8,815 nt of DNA from Nitrospinota bacterium (lineage in GTDB: Bacteria; UBA8248; JACPRG01), in NCBI GenBank assembly GCA_030740135.1, contig JASLXW010000148.1, positions 1-8,815 on the forward strand, in the 5' to 3' direction. A program made the position numbers and the translations under genes. Below, piece by piece: positions 1-6,630 of the stretch (position 1 is its first letter; each line of letters starts with the position of its first letter). The notes below the pieces were generated by a model, which ran no database searches, was not told where the DNA came from, and saw nothing but the letters and a program-made list of their open reading frames with translations.

Positions 1-711
1 CGCAAACTGATTCACAACGTCTTCGAGTTCTCCGACACCCTGGTCTCGGAGATCATGGTCCCCCGTCCGGACATTTTTCTTCTCTCCTACCAGATGGAGA
101 TCCCCCGGATCCTCCAGGCCATCCGTAAGAACCCCCACTCCCGGATCCCCGTGTACCGAAGCCACCCCGGCAACGTGGCCGGCATTCTCCACACGAAGGA
201 CCTGCTGCCGCTCGTTCGCGGATCGATGACCCCCAAAGCCGGAACGCCCCTGCCCCTGCGCAAGCCTTTCTTCATTCCCCCCAGCAAGAAGGTGAGCGAC
301 CTGTTTCACGACTTCAAGCAGTTGAAGACGCACATCGCACTGGTGGTGGATGAATTCGGGGACCTGGACGGGCTGGTGACGCTGGAAGACGTGCTGGAGG
401 AGCTGTTCGAGGCGATCTCGGACCCCTCCGGAGACAACGGGATGAAGGCGTTCGAGACCCTCAAAGCCGGGAGCCACCTCGTGTCCGGGCGGATGACCAT
501 GCGCGATGTCGAGGAGAAGCTGGGCTTTGCGCTCCCGGACAGCCCGGCCGACACCCTCGGGGGACTCGTCATGGACCTCTTCGGCCGGGTGCCGGAGACG
601 AATGAGCAGATCGGCCGGAACGGGCTCCTGTTCACCGTGACCGAGATGCACGGCAGGCGGATCCTGAAAGTCCGGATAGACATCCCCGAAAGCCGGGAGA
701 GCCCCGGATGA
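1..711 (+). CDS. CorC/HlyC-family CBS-domain protein (5' end missing)
   Basis: The frame is open from the first base, so this is the C-terminal 236 residues of a longer protein. The window opens inside the linker before the CBS pair (IHNVFEFSDTLVSEIMVPR), a pattern typical of CorC/HlyC proteins. Visible domains are CBS 1 (about residues 18-72), CBS 2 (about 83-140, with ALVVDEFGDLDGLVTLEDVLEE) and a CorC_HlyC transporter-associated domain (about 158-232, with DTLGGLV). The membrane DUF21 domain expected upstream lies outside the window, so it is not known whether this protein has one (HlyC/CNNM type) or lacks it (CorC type). Proteins of this family are linked to Mg2+/Co2+ efflux or resistance; the haemolysin label is historical. 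The stop overlaps the next start as ATGA, so the two are probably translationally coupled. An ATG at 55 is internal to CBS 1 and is not the real start. Family assignment is secure; substrate is not. Confidence 0.9.
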   Translation, partial: RKLIHNVFEFSDTLVSEIMVPRPDIFLLSYQMEIPRILQAIRKNPHSRIPVYRSHPGNVAGILHTKDLLPLVRGSMTPKAGTPLPLRKPFFIPPSKKVSDLFHDFKQLKTHIALVVDEFGDLDGLVTLEDVLEELFEAISDPSGDNGMKAFETLKAGSHLVSGRMTMRDVEEKLGFALPDSPADTLGGLVMDLFGRVPETNEQIGRNGLLFTVTEMHGRRILKVRIDIPESRESPG

Positions 712-1943
712 GTCCGGAGTGGGCGCTGGTCATCATTATCGTCTGCCTGGCCGCGGAGTTCTTTTTCTCGGGCGCGGAGCTGGCCATGGTGGCCGCCGAC
801 CGCGGCCGTCTGAAAACCCGCGCCGACGACGGTGAGCGCGGCCCGGATCTGGCCCTGAAGCTCCTGGACACCCCCGAGCGGCTGGTCGCCACCACGCTGA
901 CCTGCCACAACATCGCCTTCGTGACCAACGTGACCCTCTCCACCTGGCTGATCCTCACCCTGGCCGGCCCCCGGTACGGTGAGCTCCTGACGCTCGTCGT
1001 GATGACCCCCGTCCTGCTGATTGTGGGAGAGATCGTCCCCAAGAGCCTGTTCCGGGAGAAGGCGGACCAACTCGCCCCCAAGGCCGCCTACGTGGTCTGG
1101 GCCGCTTCCAAGATTCTCGCTCCGGTCGTCGCCGTGGTGACCCGGATCACGCACGCTTTCCTCAAAGAGGAGAAGCAGGGGCATTCCGTCTCCGTCACGC
1201 GGGAGGAACTGGCCCTCATGCTCCAGGACTCGACCGAGGGCGGGGACGTCCGGCTGGAGGAGCGAAGGATGATCCACCGGATCTTCGGATTCGGCGACAC
1301 GACGGTCCGGGAGGTCATGGTGCCGCTGGTGGAGGTAACCCACTTGCCGGAGACGACGACGGTCGGCGAAGTGGCCCGGGCCATGGGGGAGAAGGCCTAC
1401 TCCCGCCTCCCCATCCACCGCGACGAAACCCACAACATCATCGGCATCGTCACCGCGTTTGAAATGCTCACCGCGCCGTCGGACGAAGCGGGGATCAAGG
1501 AATATGTCCGCGACGTGCTCTACGTTCCGGAGTCCATGCGGGCCGACGACCTTTTGCGCAAGCTTCGGGACACGGACGAGCACCTGGCCGTGGTCGTGGA
1601 CGAATACGGCGGCAGCGTGGGCATTGTCACGGTGGAGGATCTGCTCGAGGAGATCGTCGGAGAGATCTACGATGAGCACCAGGAGGCGCCCACCCTCTAT
1701 GAGCGGCTGCCCGACGGCTCGCACCGGATCGACGCCCGGATGGAAGTGGACACCATTAACGAGACCCTGGACCTCGGCCTCCCCAAAGGCCGCGCGGAAA
1801 CCCTGGGCGGCTTCGTCACGGAGACCCTGGAGCACATCCCCCGGGAAGGCGAGACCTTCGAGCGCGCCGGCCTGGAATTCCGCGTCACCGACGCCACGGC
1901 CAAGCGGGTGTTGGAGGTGATTATCCGCAGGAAGGAGTCCTGA
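708..1943 (+). CDS. CNNM/HlyC-type membrane protein with DUF21, CBS pair and CorC_HlyC domain
   Basis: This is a complete 411-residue protein of normal family length. An N-terminal DUF21/CNNM membrane domain spans about residues 1-152, with hydrophobic segments near 5-28, 60-87, 92-112 and 126-147. It contains the [12 protein letters not shown] segment (19-30) and the GEIVPK motif (107-112) typical of CNNM transporters. Two CBS domains follow (about 200-257 and 266-322, the second with [21 protein letters not shown]), then a CorC_HlyC domain (about 335-408, with ETLGGFV). CBS pairs in this family bind adenine nucleotides and gate the membrane part. The likely role is inner-membrane divalent cation (Mg2+/Co2+) transport or efflux; the ion is inferred from family only. 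The ATG at 708 overlaps the upstream stop by 4 nt, so it depends on coupling and is the natural start. The two genes are tandem paralogues and may form a heteromeric unit. Confidence 0.93.
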   Translation: MSPEWALVIIIVCLAAEFFFSGAELAMVAADRGRLKTRADDGERGPDLALKLLDTPERLVATTLTCHNIAFVTNVTLSTWLILTLAGPRYGELLTLVVMTPVLLIVGEIVPKSLFREKADQLAPKAAYVVWAASKILAPVVAVVTRITHAFLKEEKQGHSVSVTREELALMLQDSTEGGDVRLEERRMIHRIFGFGDTTVREVMVPLVEVTHLPETTTVGEVARAMGEKAYSRLPIHRDETHNIIGIVTAFEMLTAPSDEAGIKEYVRDVLYVPESMRADDLLRKLRDTDEHLAVVVDEYGGSVGIVTVEDLLEEIVGEIYDEHQEAPTLYERLPDGSHRIDARMEVDTINETLDLGLPKGRAETLGGFVTETLEHIPREGETFERAGLEFRVTDATAKRVLEVIIRRKES

Positions 1944-2094
1944 GTGTGGTGTCCCGGAAATTCATTCCATAAGTCTCCGGGGCAGGATGCCCATTGGACT
2001 CCTCGAAAAAGGCGCCACTGGCAGACAAGCTGCCAGTGGCGCCCTGTGCTTTGGAATGGAAGGAAATATTCAAGGTAATTGCGGGACGAGACAC
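1944..2094. repeat. Imperfect long palindrome, possible MITE-like repeat
   Basis: Directly after the corC-like stop is a region with nested inverted symmetry. The outer arms are GTGTCCCG (1949-1956) and CGGGACGAGACAC (2082-2094), which match imperfectly. The middle arms are CATTCCA (1963-1969) and TGGAATG (2052-2058). The core is a perfect 14-bp hairpin (2011-2043). Nested arms around a hairpin, with no coding capacity, resemble a non-autonomous repeat. The outer match is imperfect and no target duplication is evident, so the mobile interpretation is tentative. It abuts the TA-bounded repeat starting at 2095. Confidence 0.4.
2011..2043. terminator. Strong hairpin, intrinsic terminator on the minus strand, possibly both strands
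   Basis: GGCGCCACTGGCAG (2011-2024) and CTGCCAGTGGCGCC (2030-2043) form a perfect 14-bp stem with a 5-nt loop. On the minus strand the stem is followed at once by TTTTT (complement of 2006-2010), the form of a Rho-independent terminator; it would stop transcripts from the kinase gene about 330 bp upstream. On the plus strand the tail (CTGTGCTTT) is weak, but the hairpin lies 67 bp after the corC-like stop and could still act there. Confidence 0.6.
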
Positions 2095-2275
2095 TAGAAC
2101 CTATCTCAAAATTGGTCGTGCCCTAACCGTCATTCCCGCATGTCGTAAGCGGGCATCCAGAATATCTTAAAAATACTGGATTCCCGCTCCCCGATTAAGG
2201 CTCTCGGGGACAAGCTTCGCGGGAATGACGAAAAAGGCCCAAGGAGTGTGAAATGGGATCTTGAGATAGGTTCTA
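2095..2275. repeat. 181-bp MITE-like element with 13-bp terminal inverted repeats flanked by TA
   Basis: The ends are TAGAACCTATCTCAA (2095-2109) and its exact reverse complement (2261-2275). This reads as a 13-bp terminal inverted repeat GAACCTATCTCAA inside a TA/TA pair, compatible with a TA target duplication as made by IS630/Tc1-type enzymes. Inside is a second perfect 12-bp pair, CGTCATTCCCGC (2128-2139) and GCGGGAATGACG (2219-2230). A third, one-mismatch pair is GCGGGCATCCAG (2149-2160) with CTGGATTCCCGC (2176-2187), and a small CCCCGA/TCGGGG stem lies at 2189-2209. The ATTCCCGC/GCGGGAAT core resembles widespread bacterial palindromic repeats. There is no open reading frame, so any movement would need a transposase from elsewhere. 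The remaining 2276-2371 shows nothing I can name. Confidence 0.7.
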
Positions 2276-2371
2276 AACACCTGTCCAACCGGAAATTCGG
2301 CGAGGCCGTATTCGGTTAAGACAGAGCAGTCCCCTATCGTGAGTTCTCATCGCTCCCGGCGGATCATCTCC

Positions 2372-3274
2372 TCAGGCCCGGCCGTGCGCCCTTAAGAATT
2401 CTTCCACTTCCTGAAGCCGGGGGATCCCCGTCCGACCGCCGACCGACCGGCAGCTCAGGGCCGCGAGGGCGTTGGAGAAATCCAGCGTTTTCCGCACGGG
2501 CCAGTCCTGGAGCACCCCGTAGCACAGCCCCGCGTGGAAGACGTCCCCCGCGCCCGTCGTGTCCGCCGCCCCCACGTCGAATCCCGGACTCTCGCAAAAG
2601 ACCTCGCCGTCGTAGGCGATGGCCCCGCCCGCGCCCAGCGTCATCCCCGCAACGGCCGGACCCATGTCGTGGATCGCTTTCAGGGCCTCCCGAGGGTCGG
2701 AGGCGTCGGTGAGGAGGGTGGGAAAGTCCTGGCTGCCCACGGCGAAGGTGCACAGGCCGAGAAGCTCGAGCGTCCCCTCCCCGACGCGCTCCGCGTCGAA
2801 GATGACCGGGATCCCCGCCTCCCGGGCCCACCGCGCCGCCCGGATCTCCGCGGGCAGGTTGTGGCCGTCCACCAGAAGGCAGCGGCCGTCCAGGACAACC
2901 TCTTTCCTGACGTCGCCCTCCTCCAAACAGACGTCCCGGTCCCAAACAATCGTCCTTTCCCCCGAGGATGAATCGATCAGCACGACGGCGCACTGGCTGC
3001 GCCTGCCCGGCTTGACGAGGACGCCGTCCACGTTCACCCCCTCCGCCCGCAGGGCCTCCAGGGAGAAGTCCCCGGCCGGGTCGTCCCCCACCGCGCCCAC
3101 AAAGGCGGCCCGCAGCCCCAGGCGGGCGCACCCGACCATCGCCGTCGCTGCCTGGCCGCCGCCCTGCCGGTCGAACCCGGTCATGCCGGTTTTGGTGTTT
3201 CGCTCGGGAAAACGGGGAAGGGAGCAAAGATAATCGACCGAAACCAGACCGATGCCGACGACGTCGAACCGCAT
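2372..3274 (-). CDS. PfkB-family carbohydrate kinase (ribokinase-like)
   Basis: This 300-residue protein has the normal length of a PfkB/ribokinase-family sugar or nucleoside kinase, which transfers phosphate from ATP to a sugar hydroxyl in the cytoplasm. The N-terminal glycine signature is GGGQAATA (38-45), followed by LGLRAAFVGAVGDDPAG (52-68). The second PfkB signature is DTTGAGD (238-244), whose final Asp is the catalytic base and whose GAG forms the anion hole. MTLGAGGA (211-218) precedes it in the ATP-binding region. The start ATG at 3274 has a purine-rich GGGGAAAG upstream and begins on the standard first strand (MRFDVVGIGLVSVD). No sugar transporter or catabolic gene is adjacent, so the substrate cannot be named. 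The gene lies downstream of the cupredoxin on the same strand. It is separated by 58 bp once that gene's frameshift is corrected, so co-transcription is possible but functional linkage is unproven. Confidence 0.9.
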   Translation of the reverse strand: MRFDVVGIGLVSVDYLCSLPRFPERNTKTGMTGFDRQGGGQAATAMVGCARLGLRAAFVGAVGDDPAGDFSLEALRAEGVNVDGVLVKPGRRSQCAVVLIDSSSGERTIVWDRDVCLEEGDVRKEVVLDGRCLLVDGHNLPAEIRAARWAREAGIPVIFDAERVGEGTLELLGLCTFAVGSQDFPTLLTDASDPREALKAIHDMGPAVAGMTLGAGGAIAYDGEVFCESPGFDVGAADTTGAGDVFHAGLCYGVLQDWPVRKTLDFSNALAALSCRSVGGRTGIPRLQEVEEFLRAHGRA

Positions 3275-3332
3275 GCTTCTTTCCCCGGAAAGTCCGCCCT
3301 CGAACGTCGGGACGAAGCGGGAGGGACCAGGC

Positions 3333-3783
3333 TCAACGAATTGTGAGGCGCCCGGTCATCCCCCCTTCGGTGTGCGCCCGCGATCGTGCACCGCAGATCG
3401 AACACGCCCGTCTGAACGGGGACGAAGAACCACTCGGCCCGCTTCCCGGGAAGCACCTCGATCTCCCGAACGGCGCCCTTCACCTCCATGTTCGCGTCCT
3501 GAACCTTCCGCGTCCAGACGGCGGCCGCGAACCGCAGGGCGGTGAAGTAGTGCTTCGAGGCCGAAGGGTTGTCCAGAACCAGCCTGTAGAGCCTTCCCGT
3601 CTCGAAGGTCAGCGCATTGGGCTTGAACGCCAGATGGCCGTCCCGGCTGCCGAGACGCACTTCGATGGTGACGGGCTTCTGCTTGCTGAGGTCTCCCTCG
3701 GCTTCGGCGGGAGCGACCCATCCGGGTTGGAAGAAGACTCCCACCCCAAAAAGAAAAAGAGCGGACCGCAGGGCGCTCATCAT
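3333..3783 (-). CDS. Exported cupredoxin (type-1 copper protein), frameshifted near its 3' end
   Basis: An N-terminal signal peptide (about residues 1-28, hydrophobic core FLFGVGVFF, APAEAEG near the cleavage site) is followed by a cupredoxin-like beta-barrel. Visible are DNPSASKHYF with the first candidate copper ligand His78, FAAAVWTRKVQ (85-95), EIEVLPGKRAEWFFVPVQTG and Cys132 in RCTIAG. As written, the frame then runs out of register (AHRRGDDRAP...) and continues to 3181, overlapping the kinase gene. Skipping one base near 3375 gives HTEGGMTGRLTIR and a TGA at 3333-3335. The restored protein has 149 residues with the full Cys-x4-His-x4-Met loop (C132, H137, M142). This is a classic type-1 site, so the intact ancestor was a periplasmic copper/electron-transfer protein. 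Of two consecutive ATGs, the one at 3783 is preceded by GAGGAGAG (3791-3798). Partner unknown. The break may be a sequencing error or a real mutation. Confidence 0.8.
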
Positions 3784-3958
3784 CGATCGACTCTCCTCAC
3801 TTGTCGGAAAAACCCGGGAAGCCGGAAGGGGGGCTTCACCGCATGAAGTATCATATCATTTGAACGTTGCGTCCGCCTTTCGACCCTCCGGGGCGGGGAA
3901 GCCGGTGATCAAAACGCGATCCCCCGCGAGTCCGGCGGGCGTGGGACGCCGCCCTGAA

Positions 3959-3965
3959 GGGAGGT
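3959..3965 (+). promoter_or_regulatory. Shine-Dalgarno site fixing the sulfurtransferase start
   Basis: GGGAGGT lies 5 nt before the ATG at 3971. The frame is open upstream to 3617, but that stretch is antisense to the cupredoxin and has no comparable site, and only the 3971 start puts a clean signal peptide at the N-terminus. The 187-bp divergent region 3784-3970 otherwise shows no convincing -35/-10 pair. A TATGAT on the minus strand (3850-3855) could be a -10 for the cupredoxin but lacks a good -35. Confidence 0.7.
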
Positions 3966-3970
3966 CCGAC

Positions 3971-4870
3971 ATGAGAAAGCCCCGGGTTCCGCCGACCTTG
4001 ATTCTGGCCGTGGTCCTGGGTTTGCTTCTCCTTTCGCGGGAGGCTCATTCCGAGCCGGAGTATCCCAACGGCCATTTGCTCGTCGGCCCCGCTTGGGTTC
4101 AAAAGCGGCTCGGAAACCCGGCCGTGCGCCTTGTGGACCTTCGGGGGAAGGGCCGGTACGGCGCGGGACACATCCCGGGGGCGGTTGCCTTGAGCCTCGA
4201 TCGGATCCGGGCGACCGTGAACGGCGCGCCCGGCATGGCCGCCCCCGCGCAGCGGCTCTCTCGGGTGTTCGGCGCCCTGGGGATCGACGCCGAGACCACC
4301 GTCGTCGGGTACGATGACAGCGGGGGATTGCTCGCGGCCAGGCTTTTCTGGACGCTGGAGTACGCGGGGCACCGCAAGGCCCGCATCCTCAATGGAGGAT
4401 ATCCGGCCTGGCTCGCCGCCGGGGGCGCGGTGAGCCGGAGCGCCGCCTCCCACCCGGCCAAACGGTTCGAGGTCCGATTCGACCCTTCCCGCGTCGTCTC
4501 GGCCGGGGAGATCCGCTCGAAGCTCGGGCGGAAGGATGTCGCGATCGTGGACGCGCGCGGCGGGGGAGAGTTCTCCGGACGGGTGAAGCGCGCACAGCGG
4601 GGCGGGCGCATCCCCGGCGCCGTTCACATCGAATGGGTGCGGAATCTCGGGGATCGGGAGGGCCGCTGGCTTCCGCCGAAAGCGCTCGCCCGCCTTTACG
4701 CGTCCCGGGGGGTGGCCCGGGAAAAGGAGATCATCCCCTACTGTCAGACCTTCGTCCGCGCCGCTCACACGTATTTCAGCCTGAGGCTCCTGGGCTACGA
4801 AAAGGTGAGGGGATACGACGGCTCTTGGGCGGAGTGGGGAAACCGGCCGGATCTGCCGGTGGAGAGGTAA
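3971..4870 (+). CDS. Exported two-domain rhodanese-type sulfurtransferase
   Basis: This 299-residue protein begins with a signal peptide (about 1-27: MRKPR, hydrophobic 9-21, then SREAHSEP), so it probably acts in the periplasm. The tandem rhodanese folds are typical of thiosulfate/3-mercaptopyruvate sulfurtransferases. The N-terminal inactive domain (about 33-152) has VDLRG, GHIPGA (66-71), GYDDSGG where the active Cys would be, and NGGYPAW (141-147). The catalytic domain (about 175-297) has IVDARGGGEF, GRIPGA (212-217), the active-site Cys258 in PYCQTFVRAAHTYF, and YDGSWAEWG. These enzymes move sulfane sulfur through a Cys persulfide from thiosulfate or mercaptopyruvate to cyanide or thiols. 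The loop reads CQTFVR; many relatives have Gly where this has Phe, which may alter substrate choice (inference). It is divergent from the exported cupredoxin and convergent with the dehydrogenase. Donor specificity cannot be assigned. Confidence 0.9.
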   Translation: MRKPRVPPTLILAVVLGLLLLSREAHSEPEYPNGHLLVGPAWVQKRLGNPAVRLVDLRGKGRYGAGHIPGAVALSLDRIRATVNGAPGMAAPAQRLSRVFGALGIDAETTVVGYDDSGGLLAARLFWTLEYAGHRKARILNGGYPAWLAAGGAVSRSAASHPAKRFEVRFDPSRVVSAGEIRSKLGRKDVAIVDARGGGEFSGRVKRAQRGGRIPGAVHIEWVRNLGDREGRWLPPKALARLYASRGVAREKEIIPYCQTFVRAAHTYFSLRLLGYEKVRGYDGSWAEWGNRPDLPVER

Positions 4871-4898
4871 GGGGGGAGACGGCCTTTCAAAAAGCGCG

Positions 4899-4917
4899 CC
4901 CCCCCCCCGGGGGGGGG
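4899..4917. repeat. C10G9 homopolymer palindrome between convergent genes
   Basis: Ten C followed by nine G fill much of the 49-bp gap between the sulfurtransferase stop and the dehydrogenase stop. The tract can fold back on itself. On the minus strand it is followed by CGCGC and then TTTTT (4889-4893 complement), so it may act as a crude terminator for the dehydrogenase gene. Such tracts are prone to replication slippage and sequencing error, so the exact length is uncertain. Confidence 0.5.
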
Positions 4918-4919
4918 AA

Positions 4920-5723
4920 TCAATCTCCTTTGTAGAGCTTCGTGGCCGCCCGCGCATAAACGGCCAGTCCCGCTTCGAGGAGTCCCGGGACCATCCGCGC
5001 CAGGAGCACCATGCAGGCCAGGCTGAAGGGCATGACGACCAGCCCCCGGTTTGCGCGGATCGCGGCGAGGACCTTCCGGCTCACCTGGGCGGCCGTCATG
5101 GTCGGCCCTTTCCTGAACCGGGCCGCTTTCCGGAGGCTGGGATGCGTATCGAAAAAGGGGGTTTCCACGGTTCCCGGACAGATCGTGCTGACGCCCACCC
5201 GGAAGGGCGCCAGCTCATGCCTCAACGCACGGCTCATGGCGACCAGGGCGAACTTCGACGCCGCGTACGCGCCCAGAAAGGGCGGCGGGATGAGGCCCGC
5301 AACCGAGGCGACGTTCACGATGTGCCCGGAACGCCTCCGCTTCATCGGCGGGGCGAACGCGAAAATGCCGTAGACCGCCCCCAGATAATTGGTCCGCGTG
5401 AGGCGCTCGATCTCCTCCGGTCCGGACCGAAGGAGCGGACCGGCGAACCCGAACCCGGCGTTGTTGATCAGGATGTCCACCGGACCCGCCGCGAGGATCG
5501 CACCCGCCGTCTCCCGGACGCGCTCGTTGTCGGAGACGTCGCACGGGAAGACCTCGGCCTCGCCGCCCGCCTCCGCAATCTCCTCTCTCAACCTTTCCAG
5601 GAGATCCGCCCTCCGCGCCAGAAGAACCGGCGTCGCCCCCTCCCGGGCGAGGTCCAGGGCCAGTTGTCTTCCGATGCCCGAGGATGCCCCCGTCACCACC
5701 GCGCGTCGCCCCCGCAGCCGCAT
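4920..5723 (-). CDS. Short-chain dehydrogenase/reductase (classical SDR)
   Basis: This 267-residue protein is a Rossmann-fold NAD(P)-dependent oxidoreductase of classical SDR length. Visible are the cofactor-binding TGASSGIG (11-18), CDVSD (61-65, adenine region) and NNAG (87-90). The active-site set is Asn112, Ser140 (HIVNVAS), Tyr153 and Lys157 (YAASK), followed by CPGTVETPF (182-190). R38/R39 after the second strand (LLARR) suggest NADP(H) preference, by family analogy. The C-terminus has a hydrophobic stretch (about 228-246) and a helical tail ending TKLYKGD, perhaps a membrane-associated extension as in several acyl/sterol-type SDRs; the substrate is unknown. I chose ATG 5723 over the in-frame GTG at 5741: the purine-rich GGAAGGAAAGGGG (5727-5739) sits just before the ATG as ribosome-binding site and would be coding if the GTG were used. 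The upstream gap 5724-5909 holds no gene I can support. Confidence 0.9.
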   Translation of the reverse strand: MRLRGRRAVVTGASSGIGRQLALDLAREGATPVLLARRADLLERLREEIAEAGGEAEVFPCDVSDNERVRETAGAILAAGPVDILINNAGFGFAGPLLRSGPEEIERLTRTNYLGAVYGIFAFAPPMKRRRSGHIVNVASVAGLIPPPFLGAYAASKFALVAMSRALRHELAPFRVGVSTICPGTVETPFFDTHPSLRKAARFRKGPTMTAAQVSRKVLAAIRANRGLVVMPFSLACMVLLARMVPGLLEAGLAVYARAATKLYKGD

Positions 5724-5909
5724 CGTCCCCTTTCCTTCCACCCGGGCCCGAAGCCCGGCGCTCCTGAATCCGGCCGGACCCTACGGACCGACCCCCGCCA
5801 CTATGCACAAAGAGCGCTCGCGGGCAAGGGCGATTATTGGAGTTCTTCGAAAGGAATCCGCCGCGGCGGACGCGGCGGGCAAGAGGCGGTTCGCGATAGA
5901 CGGGTCAAT

Positions 5910-6620
5910 TTACGCGGAATCTTCAGTCTGTTTCAATTTCATGGCGTCTCCGGACTGCGAACTGAACATCATGACAAACTTTTGAAAAAATTCCGGGTCA
6001 TAGAACCCGGCGTTTTCCTCTTTCATGATGGAAAGGGCCTGAAACGTGGTCTTGGCCTCCTTGTAAGGGCGCCTGGAGGTGATGGCGTCAAAACCGTCGG
6101 TGATTGCGGCGATCCTGGAGATGACGGGAAGCGAGTCTCCCGTGAGGCCGTAGGGATAGCCCGTGCCGTCCATCCGCTCGTGATGGTACAAGGTGATGTG
6201 CAGGACGTTCCGCTTCCGAATCCCCATCTCCTGAATCATCTGGGCGCCATCGATTGGATGTTTTTTGATGGCTTCCCATTCGTGGGGGGTGAGGGAGCCG
6301 GCCTTTTTCAGAATGCTCGCGTCGACCAGGCTCTTGCCCAGGTCGTGATAGATGAACCCTTCCCCGAGCTCGTGGAGGTCTTCCAAAATGGGTTTCGTCT
6401 CCAGGATCTGTTTGTCGGCCAGAACGCTCTGCGAAAAGCCCACGCCCAGGATGCAGACGTGCAGGCTGTGGGAGTACGTATTGTAATCCCGCTGGGCGAG
6501 ATTCATCATGCTGAGGGCGCCCTGCTCGTTGGAATGGGCCAACCGGACGATGTTGCCCACAAGGTCCTGCGTCTTCTTGTAGTTTTCCGTGGATTCCGGA
6601 CGCTTGAAAAACGCCTCCAT
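5910..6620 (-). CDS. HD-GYP domain cyclic-di-GMP phosphodiesterase, catalytic part of a frameshifted gene
   Basis: The 236 residues carry a full HD-GYP domain, which hydrolyses the second messenger c-di-GMP at a metal centre in the cytoplasm. Motifs in order are THis-rich HSLHVCIL (51-58), YHDLGK (91-96, the HD pair), HPIDGA (121-126), HHERMDGTGYP (146-156, the expanded HHExxDGxGYP signature) and AAITDGFDAITSRRPYK (171-187). All expected metal-ligand positions appear intact. In the same frame the codons for KGEDV precede ATG 6620, then a TAA. In the next frame upstream lies a conserved N-terminal domain (6631-6996), so the gene was probably one reading frame of about 361 codons, split by an extra base near 6630. 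GGGGGAAG lies 5 nt before ATG 6620, so separate translation of the catalytic domain remains possible. Function of the domain is secure; the status of the gene is not. Confidence 0.87.
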   Translation of the reverse strand: MEAFFKRPESTENYKKTQDLVGNIVRLAHSNEQGALSMMNLAQRDYNTYSHSLHVCILGVGFSQSVLADKQILETKPILEDLHELGEGFIYHDLGKSLVDASILKKAGSLTPHEWEAIKKHPIDGAQMIQEMGIRKRNVLHITLYHHERMDGTGYPYGLTGDSLPVISRIAAITDGFDAITSRRPYKEAKTTFQALSIMKEENAGFYDPEFFQKFVMMFSSQSGDAMKLKQTEDSA

Positions 6621-6630
6621 AACGTCTTCC

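Noticed and set aside
306..1835. A 509-codon open frame on the minus strand across the CorC-like genes
   Set aside because: It is antisense to two well-recognised genes, its translation is Arg/Gly/His/Asp-rich with no domain, and GC-rich codon bias on the plus strand explains the open frame.
2095..2275. A CRISPR array or tRNA in the gene-free stretch
   Set aside because: There are inverted, not regularly spaced direct repeats, and no cloverleaf with anticodon and TPsiC arm can be formed.
3181..3332. The last 50 or so residues of the cupredoxin frame, overlapping the kinase gene
   Set aside because: The Ser/Arg/Pro-rich tail comes from reading past a frameshift; the other frame gives the conserved copper loop and a stop.
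3851..4957. A 368-codon minus-strand frame opposite the sulfurtransferase
   Set aside because: It is antisense to a tandem rhodanese with catalytic Cys and signal peptide, and shows no recognisable domain.
6088..6617. Continuation of the HD-GYP N-terminal frame through the catalytic domain
   Set aside because: After the G5 run this frame encodes His/Arg/Gly-rich sequence while the alternative frame has every HD-GYP motif, so it is the out-of-frame remainder.
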